Shown piece by piece: positions 58,473-64,000 of a stretch of DNA of 64,000 nt. A model generated the notes under the pieces. The model saw nothing but the letters and a program-made list of their open reading frames with translations. It did no database searches and had not been told where the DNA came from. The DNA is taken from assembly GCF_000719515.1 (NCBI RefSeq), contig NZ_JOGR01000010.1, positions 434,001 through 498,000 of the forward strand. The letters run 5' to 3'. This DNA is from Glycomyces sp. NRRL B-16210. Lineage in GTDB: Bacteria > Actinomycetota > Actinomycetes > Mycobacteriales > Micromonosporaceae. The position numbers and the translations under genes were made by a program. Position 1 is the first letter of the stretch, and each line of letters opens with the position of its first letter.

Positions 58473-59380
58473 TGACGCAGGCACGCACGACCCCCGCCCA
58501 GAAGCGCCGCCGTTTCCGCGAGGCGCTCGCCTCGGGCCGGCTCCAGCGGCTGCCGGGGGCGTTCTCGCCGCTGGCCGCCCGCGCGGTGGCCGACCACGGC
58601 TTCGACGGGGTGTACGTCTCCGGCGCGGCGCTCTCTGCCGATCTGGCGCTGCCGGACATCGGGCTGACGACGCTGACGGAGGTGGCCGGGCGCGGCGGGC
58701 AGATCGCGCGGGCCACGGAGTTGCCGACGCTCATCGACGCGGACACCGGGTTCGGCGAGGTCGCGAACGTGGCCAGGACGATCGGCGCGTTCGAGGACGC
58801 CGGGCTCGCCGGGTGCCACCTGGAGGACCAGGTGAACCCCAAGCGCTGCGGGCACCTCGACGGCAAGGAGGTCGTCGGGACCGACGTGATGCTCAAGCGC
58901 GTGCGGGCGGCGGTGCGGGCCCGGACGGACCCGGACTTCCTCATCTGCGCGCGCACCGACGCGCGGGCCGTCGAGGGCCTGGACGCGGCTATCGACCGTG
59001 CGAAGGCCTATGTGGACGCCGGGGCGGACATGGTGTTCCCCGAGGCGATGCGCGACGAGGCGGAGTTCGCGGCCTTCCGCAAGGCGGTCGAGGTGCCGCT
59101 GCTGGCGAACATGACCGAGTTCGGCGCCTCGCCGCTGCTGACGGCGCGGCAGCTCGAGGACCTGGGCTACAACGTGGTCATCTGGCCCGTCAGCAGCCTG
59201 CGCTCGGCGATGGGCGCGGTGGACGAGCTGTACGCGACCTTGCGCGAGCAGGGCACGCAGGAGCCGGTCGTGGACCGGATGCAGACCCGCGCGCGCCTGT
59301 ACGACCTGGTCGACTACGCCTCCTACGCCGCGTTCGACGAAGAGCTGTTCGATTTCAAGATCCCCGGGAGGGACGCATGA
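58472..59380 (+). CDS. prpB: 2-Methylisocitrate lyase
   Basis: A 302-residue member of the isocitrate lyase superfamily that splits 2-methylisocitrate into pyruvate and succinate. The catalytic C126 lies in KRCGH (124-128), the Mg2+-binding IDADTGFG starts at 88, and HLEDQVNPKRCGHLDGK covers the active-site loop. It starts on the last base of the prpD stop and ends in an ATGA overlap with prpC. Confidence 0.95.
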   Translation: MTQARTTPAQKRRRFREALASGRLQRLPGAFSPLAARAVADHGFDGVYVSGAALSADLALPDIGLTTLTEVAGRGGQIARATELPTLIDADTGFGEVANVARTIGAFEDAGLAGCHLEDQVNPKRCGHLDGKEVVGTDVMLKRVRAAVRARTDPDFLICARTDARAVEGLDAAIDRAKAYVDAGADMVFPEAMRDEAEFAAFRKAVEVPLLANMTEFGASPLLTARQLEDLGYNVVIWPVSSLRSAMGAVDELYATLREQGTQEPVVDRMQTRARLYDLVDYASYAAFDEELFDFKIPGRDA

Positions 59381-60504
59381 ACGCCGACATCCACAAGGGA
59401 CTGGCCGGGGTAGTCGTGGACACCACCGCGATCTCCGAGGTCGTGCCCGAGACCAACTCGCTCACCTACCGCGGCTACCCCGTGCAGCAGCTCGCCGCGT
59501 CGCGAAGCTTCGAGGAGGTCGCGCACCTCATCTGGTACGGCGAGCTGCCCGACGCGGCCGCGCTGCGCCGCTTCACCGAACGGGAACGGGCCCTTCGGGA
59601 GGTCACGCGTTCGACCCTCGCCGTCACCGACCGGGTGCCGGACAACTGCCACCCGATGGACCTGCTGCGCACGGCGGTGAGCGGCCTCGGCGCCGAGGAC
59701 CCGGCCGAGGACGACAACAGCCCCGAGGCGAACCGGAAGAAGGCCGAGGCGCTGTACGCGAAGCTGCCGACGGTGATCGCACACGACTTCCGCCGCCGCA
59801 GAGGCCTGGAGCGCATCCCGCCGGACCCGGGCCTGGGGTTCACGGCGAACTTCTTCCACATGTGCTTCGGCGAGGTCCCCGCCCCGGAGGTGCTGCGCTG
59901 CTTCGAGGTCTCGATGATCCTGTACGCCGAGCACAGCTTCAACGCCTCGACGTTCACCGCGCGGGTGGTGGCCTCGACGCTCTCGGACATCTACTCGGCC
60001 GTGACCGCCGCGATCGGCGCCCTCAAGGGCCCGCTGCACGGCGGGGCGAACGAGGCGGTCATGCGCATGATGCTGGAGATCGACGACCCCGCGCGAGCCC
60101 GCGAATGGCTGCGCGAGCGCTTGGCCGCCAAGGAGAAGGTGATGGGCTTCGGGCACCGCGTCTACCGAGGCGGCGACTCGCGGGTGCCGACCATGAAGGC
60201 CGCGTTCGAGTCGATGGCCGCCCTCGGCGGCGGCGAGAAGTGGGTGCGGATGTACGAGGAGCTCGAAGCGGAGATGCTGGAGGCCAAGGGACTCCACCCG
60301 AACCTCGACTTCCCGGCCGGGCCCGCGTACTACCTCATGGGCTTCGACATCCCGATGTTCACGCCGCTGTTCGTCATGTCCCGCATCACCGGTTGGACGG
60401 CGCACGTCATCGAGCAGTTGGAGGCGAACGCCCTGATCCGCCCCCTGTCGAGCTACAACGGCCCGCACGAGCGCAAGGTCCCCGAACGGCAGCTCGTGGC
60501 CTGA
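59377..60504 (+). CDS. prpC: 2-Methylcitrate synthase
   Basis: A 375-residue citrate-synthase-family enzyme that condenses propionyl-CoA with oxaloacetate. The catalytic residues are H221 (LKGPLHGGANEA), H260 (GFGHRVY) and D311 (NLDFPAGPAYYLMG). AEHSFNASTFTARV is typical. The N-terminal GLAGVVVDTTAISEV and the short length favour methylcitrate over citrate synthase. It is the last gene of the operon, followed by a 24-bp hairpin. Confidence 0.94.
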   Translation: MNADIHKGLAGVVVDTTAISEVVPETNSLTYRGYPVQQLAASRSFEEVAHLIWYGELPDAAALRRFTERERALREVTRSTLAVTDRVPDNCHPMDLLRTAVSGLGAEDPAEDDNSPEANRKKAEALYAKLPTVIAHDFRRRRGLERIPPDPGLGFTANFFHMCFGEVPAPEVLRCFEVSMILYAEHSFNASTFTARVVASTLSDIYSAVTAAIGALKGPLHGGANEAVMRMMLEIDDPARAREWLRERLAAKEKVMGFGHRVYRGGDSRVPTMKAAFESMAALGGGEKWVRMYEELEAEMLEAKGLHPNLDFPAGPAYYLMGFDIPMFTPLFVMSRITGWTAHVIEQLEANALIRPLSSYNGPHERKVPERQLVA

Positions 60505-60519
60505 GCACTGGAGCCGGAC

Positions 60520-60570
60520 GCGCTGGAATCGGGGACCCTGCCCGGCGGGCAGGGTCCCCGATTCCAGCGC
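60520..60570. terminator. Very long hairpin between prpC and the copper ATPase gene
   Basis: Two 24-bp arms beginning GCGCTGGAATCGGGGACC are perfectly complementary around a GGC loop. It serves both convergent operons; no U-run follows on either strand. Confidence 0.9.
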
Positions 60571-60661
60571 TGTTCGCGTGCGTCCCAGCGGGTTCGCCGC
60601 ACCGCTCCAACGTCGGCCAGGCGATCCGCCCGAGCCGACTCGGATCAGTCGGGGCGGCGCA

Positions 60662-62947
60662 TCAGGCCGCTCGCGCCGGTGCGGTGCCGTTGCGGGACTT
60701 GAAGGTGCGCAGCCGCAGGCTGTTGCTGACGACGAACACGCTGGAGAAGGCCATGGCCGCCCCGGCGAGCATCGGGTTGAGCAGCCCGAACGCCGCGAGC
60801 GGGATCGCCGCGGTGTTGTAGGCGAAGGCCCAGAACAGGTTCCCCTTGATGGTGGCGAGGGTGCGGCGCGAGAGCCGGATCGCGTCGGCGGCGGCCCGCA
60901 GGTCCCCGCGCACCAGCGTGAGGTCGGCGGCCTCGATCGCGACATCGGTGCCGGTGCCCATCGCCAGGCCCAGGTCGGCCTTGGCGAGCGCGGCGGCGTC
61001 GTTGACGCCGTCGCCGACCATGGCGACGGTCTTGCCCTCGGACTGGAGCCGGGCGATGACGTCGACCTTGTCGGCGGGCAGCACCTCGGCCACGACCTCC
61101 TCGATGCCGACCTCGGCGGCGACCTGCTCGGCCACGGCCCGGTTGTCGCCGGTGAGCAGCACCGGAGTCAGGCCGAGCCGCTTGAACTCGGCCACGGCCT
61201 CGGCGCTGGTCGGCTTCACGGCGTCGGCGACAACGAGCACCCCGCGGGCCTCGCCGTCCCAGGCGACCGCGACGGCGGTCTGCCCCTTCATCTCGGCGTC
61301 GGCCTTGGCCGTGGCGAGCGCGCCCGGGAGTTCCAGCGACCAGTCCTCCAGTAGCGCCTGCCGACCCACGAGCACCGCGTGGCCGTCCACGACCCCTTGC
61401 ACGCCTTTGCCTTCGACGTTCGCGAAGTCCGCGACGGTCGGCAGTGCGCCGACCTCGGCGGTCGCGCCCTTGGCGATCGCCTGGGCGATCGGGTGCTCGG
61501 AGGCGTCCTCCAGGGCGCCGGCGAGGCGCAGCAGCTCGGCGCGGTCGGTGCCTTCGGCGGGGACCGCGTCGGCCAGGGTCATACGGCCGGTGGTCACCGT
61601 GCCGGTCTTGTCGAGCACGATCGTGTCCACGCGCCGGGTCGATTCGAGCACTTCGGGACCCTTGATGAGGATGCCGAGCTGCGCGCCGCGGCCGGTGCCG
61701 ACCAGCAGCGCTGTCGGCGTGGCGAGGCCGAGGGCGCACGGGCAGGCGATGATGAGGACCGCGACGGCGGCGGTGAAGGCGGCGCTTGCGGGGAAGCCCG
61801 CGCCGAGCCACGCGCCGAGGGCGGCCACGCTGATGGCGATCGCGATGGGCACGAACACGCCGGAGACGCGGTCGGCGAGGCGCTGGACCTCGGCCTTGCC
61901 GGACTGGGCGTCCTCGATGAGCCGGGCCATCTGCGCGAGCTGCGTGTCCGAGCCGACCCGGGTGGCGCGCACGGTGATCCGCCCGCCCGCGTTCACCGTC
62001 GCGCCGGTGACGTCGTCGCCGACGGCGACTTCGACGGGCACCGACTCGCCGGTGAGCATCGAGGCGTCGACGGCGGAGGTGCCGGAGACGACCGTGCCGT
62101 CGGTGGCGATCTTCTCGCCGGGGCGCACGACGAACTCGTCGCCGACGGCCAGCTCCTCCACTGGAATGCGCGTCTCGGTGCCGTCGCGCAGGACGGCGAC
62201 CTCCTTGGCGCCCATGTGGAGCAGGGACCGAAGCGCGTCCCCGGCGCGGCGCTTGGCGCGCTTCTCGAAGTAGCGCCCGGCGAGCACGAACGCGATGACG
62301 CCGGCGCCGACTTCGAGGTAGATGTTGCCGGCGCCGTCGCTGCGCTCCACAGTGAACTCGAAGGCGTGGCGCATCCCCGGTTCCCCTGCGGTGCCGAGGA
62401 ACAGCGCGTACAGCGACCACGCCAAGGCCGAGAGGGTGCCCACCGAGATGAGCGTGTCCATCGTGGCCGCGCCGTGGCGCAGGTTCACCCAGGCGGCCTT
62501 GTGGAACGGCCATCCGGCCCACAGGATCGCGGGCGCGGCGAGGACCAGCGAGGCCCACTGCCAGTAGTTGAACTGGAAGGCCGGGACCATCGCCATGGCC
62601 ACGACCGGGATCGCCAGCGCGACGGCGCCGATGAGGCGCTGCCGCAGCGAGTCCAGCTCGGGGTCGGCGGCGGGTTCGCCGTCTGCGGGCTCCTCGGGTT
62701 GAGGCAGCGCGGCGGTGTAGCCGGTCTTCTCGACCACCGAGATGAGTTCGGCCGGGTCGAGTTCGGTGGGGGCGGTGACCTTGGCCTTCTCGGTGGCGTA
62801 GTTGACCGTGGCGGTGACGCCGTCGAGCTTGTTGAGCTTCTTCTCGATGCGCATGGCGCACGAGGCGCAGGTCATGCCGCCGATGTCGAGTTCGATGACG
62901 TTGGCGGCACCGCGAAGCGGCGCCGGTCGGGCTGGTGTGCCGTCCAT
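60662..62947 (-). CDS. copA: Copper-exporting P1B-type ATPase
   Basis: A 761-residue copper pump. The N-terminal metal-binding domain has GMTCASC at 24-30. Two helices lead to the classic core with TGES near 299-302. CPC at 402-404 lies in the membrane site, the phosphorylated D446 in DKTGT, the HP motif at 485-486, and GDGVND follows. It exports Cu(I) at the cost of ATP. The ATG at 62947 is chosen because GGAGGAG lies 5 nt upstream. An ATG nine codons earlier overlaps the preceding stop but has no ribosome-binding site. It is co-transcribed with the Met/His-rich protein under CsoR-type control. Confidence 0.93.
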   Translation of the reverse strand: MDGTPARPAPLRGAANVIELDIGGMTCASCAMRIEKKLNKLDGVTATVNYATEKAKVTAPTELDPAELISVVEKTGYTAALPQPEEPADGEPAADPELDSLRQRLIGAVALAIPVVAMAMVPAFQFNYWQWASLVLAAPAILWAGWPFHKAAWVNLRHGAATMDTLISVGTLSALAWSLYALFLGTAGEPGMRHAFEFTVERSDGAGNIYLEVGAGVIAFVLAGRYFEKRAKRRAGDALRSLLHMGAKEVAVLRDGTETRIPVEELAVGDEFVVRPGEKIATDGTVVSGTSAVDASMLTGESVPVEVAVGDDVTGATVNAGGRITVRATRVGSDTQLAQMARLIEDAQSGKAEVQRLADRVSGVFVPIAIAISVAALGAWLGAGFPASAAFTAAVAVLIIACPCALGLATPTALLVGTGRGAQLGILIKGPEVLESTRRVDTIVLDKTGTVTTGRMTLADAVPAEGTDRAELLRLAGALEDASEHPIAQAIAKGATAEVGALPTVADFANVEGKGVQGVVDGHAVLVGRQALLEDWSLELPGALATAKADAEMKGQTAVAVAWDGEARGVLVVADAVKPTSAEAVAEFKRLGLTPVLLTGDNRAVAEQVAAEVGIEEVVAEVLPADKVDVIARLQSEGKTVAMVGDGVNDAAALAKADLGLAMGTGTDVAIEAADLTLVRGDLRAAADAIRLSRRTLATIKGNLFWAFAYNTAAIPLAAFGLLNPMLAGAAMAFSSVFVVSNSLRLRTFKSRNGTAPARAA

Positions 62948-62970
62948 GGGGACTCCTCCGGGTGGGCGTG

Positions 62971-63870
62971 TCATCGCGCTTCGATCGCGAATTGGGCGGT
63001 GTGGACCTGGCCGTCGACCTGGAAGTCGAGGTAGAGGAGGTAGCGGCCGGGTGTGGGTGCGGAGGCGGCGAAGACGATGTCGGGGCCGGAGGTGGCGCCG
63101 GGTTCGGGCTCGTCGCCTTCGGGGTGCACGTGGAGGTAGGCGAGGTCGCCTTCGCGAAGGGCCACGAGGTGGCCGTAAGCGCCGAGGTAGGGCTCAAGCT
63201 CGGTCACCGGTTCGCCGTCGCGCGACACCGTGAGCGTCAGCTCGGAGGCCTCTCCGGCCACGAGGTCGCCGTCAAGGGAGACGGTGAAGTCGCCGGTGTC
63301 GGCGGTAGGAGCGATGGCGAGCGGTTCGGTGGCGTCGAGTTCGCCGTCGACCTGGAAGGTGCGGCTGAGGGTCACGTCCTCGCCGGTGGGGGGCACGAAG
63401 TCGGTGAAGACCCGGTAGCCGCCGGGCGCGTCCCACTCCCAGGGAAGGGACCAGGCCCCGTCCGCGCCGAGCTCCGGATGCACGTGGCGGAACCCGGTGC
63501 CGTCCTCGCGGACGACGATGAGGTGAAGGTCTTTTTCGTGCGAGGTCTCGTACTCGGTGAGCGGTTCGCCGTGCGGGTCGGTGATCGTGAACGAAAGCGT
63601 CCCTGCGTCACCGGGCACGGCAGGCGCTGAGACCTCCCCGAGGAGGTAGCCGTCCTGCTCGATGCCGAGCCCGCGCGGGGCGTTGACGGCGTGCCCGCCG
63701 TGTTCGCCGGTCTCCATGTCCTCATCCCCTTCCATGTCGTGCCCCTCGTCGGAGGCCGACCAGTTGTCGACGGTCTCCTCGGGAACCGCGACGCCGCCGA
63801 CGGCGAACGCCACGGCGAAGACGCCGGCGAGTCCGGCGGCGTAGAGGCCGATGCGCAGCGGAGCATTCAT
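62971..63870 (-). CDS. Membrane-anchored copper-associated protein
   Basis: A 299-residue protein with one N-terminal membrane helix (about 5-28), then a Met/His/Asp/Glu-rich stretch (HDMEGDEDMETGEHGGH, about 44-60) suited to binding copper outside the membrane. Two beta-rich repeats follow, each with a FRHVHPE or YLHVHPE motif near 125 and 243. Proteins of this kind are often found before copA in actinobacteria, but have no assigned role; an extracytoplasmic copper scavenger is likely. It is the first gene of the operon. Confidence 0.8.
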   Translation of the reverse strand: MNAPLRIGLYAAGLAGVFAVAFAVGGVAVPEETVDNWSASDEGHDMEGDEDMETGEHGGHAVNAPRGLGIEQDGYLLGEVSAPAVPGDAGTLSFTITDPHGEPLTEYETSHEKDLHLIVVREDGTGFRHVHPELGADGAWSLPWEWDAPGGYRVFTDFVPPTGEDVTLSRTFQVDGELDATEPLAIAPTADTGDFTVSLDGDLVAGEASELTLTVSRDGEPVTELEPYLGAYGHLVALREGDLAYLHVHPEGDEPEPGATSGPDIVFAASAPTPGRYLLYLDFQVDGQVHTAQFAIEAR

Positions 63871-63922
63871 GTCAGGTCCGTCCCAGATGGTCGACGATCA
63901 TGGCGCTTCCTCTCATCGAGCG

Positions 63923-63937
63923 TACCCCCGGAGGGTA
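63923..63937. promoter_or_regulatory. Second CsoR-like half-palindrome
   Basis: TACCC-CCGGA-GGGTA has the arms of a CsoR box and lies downstream of the predicted transcription start, in the leader of the copper operon. It may strengthen repression or bind a second regulator. Confidence 0.5.
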
Positions 63938-63950
63938 TCAACGAACCCAA

Positions 63951-63979
63951 TTTATACCCCATAGGGGTATCAGGCGCAA
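63951..63979 (-). promoter_or_regulatory. Copper-operon promoter with CsoR box inside the spacer
   Basis: On the minus strand TTGCGC (63979-63974), a 17-bp spacer and TATAAA (63956-63951). The palindrome ATACCCC-ATA-GGGGTAT (63954-63970), a standard CsoR operator, fills the spacer and overlaps the -10. Cu(I) should release CsoR and open the promoter. The csoR gene itself is not in the window. Confidence 0.85.
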
Positions 63980-64000
63980 GGGTGAGCACGACCACGAAGC

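Noticed and set aside
63982..64000. GTG-AGC-ACG-ACC at the right edge as a possible divergent gene start
   Set aside because: Only six codons are visible, with a poor ribosome-binding site; a divergent gene is plausible beyond the CsoR box but cannot be supported.

Overview
The window is a 64-kb stretch of a very GC-rich actinomycete chromosome. This is shown by the codon use, the many GTG starts, the WhiJ/AbaA-type pair (DUF5753 regulator plus DUF397 protein), Tat-type lipoprotein solute-binding proteins, DtxR-type iron boxes, a CsoR box and a PrpR-type regulator. The genus cannot be fixed from sequence alone; a plant- or soil-associated family such as Glycomycetaceae or Micromonosporaceae is a guess. 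There is one tRNA gene (Val, anticodon CAC) and no rRNA, CRISPR array, prophage or intact insertion sequence.

Layout. 1-6 kb holds a quinone reductase cut by the left edge, a ferredoxin-NADP reductase, a small membrane protein/Cro-type regulator operon with two matching 20-bp operators, a DUF397/DUF5753 pair, a GDP-mannose dehydratase and an aldo/keto reductase. 6-15 kb holds a lipoprotein behind a LuxR-type two-component system, three dehydrogenase or transferase-like genes, and an OmpR-type two-component system. 15-20.4 kb is a siderophore uptake locus: an ATPase and two permeases diverge from two paralogous binding proteins, and both control regions carry an iron box. 20.4-25.3 kb encodes a secreted nuclease and a PL11 rhamnogalacturonan lyase. 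25.4-33.9 kb holds tRNA-Val, a ThuA/Gfo-Idh pair, an ATP-grasp protein, two head-to-head truncated genes (NACHT and S9 peptidase), a ParB-like protein, a methyltransferase and a transglutaminase-like protein.

33.9-42 kb is a seven-gene operon that resembles the Bacillus yes/lpl/yet genes: YesL, solute-binding protein, two permeases, an SGNH acetylesterase, YesU and a PL26/YetA lyase. It should import and depolymerise rhamnogalacturonan I, and its promoter shares an operator-like sequence with the PL11 gene 17 kb away. 42-46.8 kb holds housekeeping oxidoreductases and hydrolases. 46.9-52.7 kb is a LacI-controlled sugar operon (binding protein, two permeases, GH1 glycosidase) with three matching operators. 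52.7-55 kb pairs tsaD with ornithine aminotransferase. 55-60.6 kb is a PrpR regulator diverging from a thioesterase-prpD-prpB-prpC methylcitrate operon. 60.6-64 kb is a copper-exporter operon with a CsoR box inside its promoter.

Two themes run through the window. Many operons are tightly coupled by 1-4 bp stop/start overlaps, and many first genes look leaderless, with a TANNNT hexamer only 5-7 nt before the start codon. These patterns were used to choose starts.
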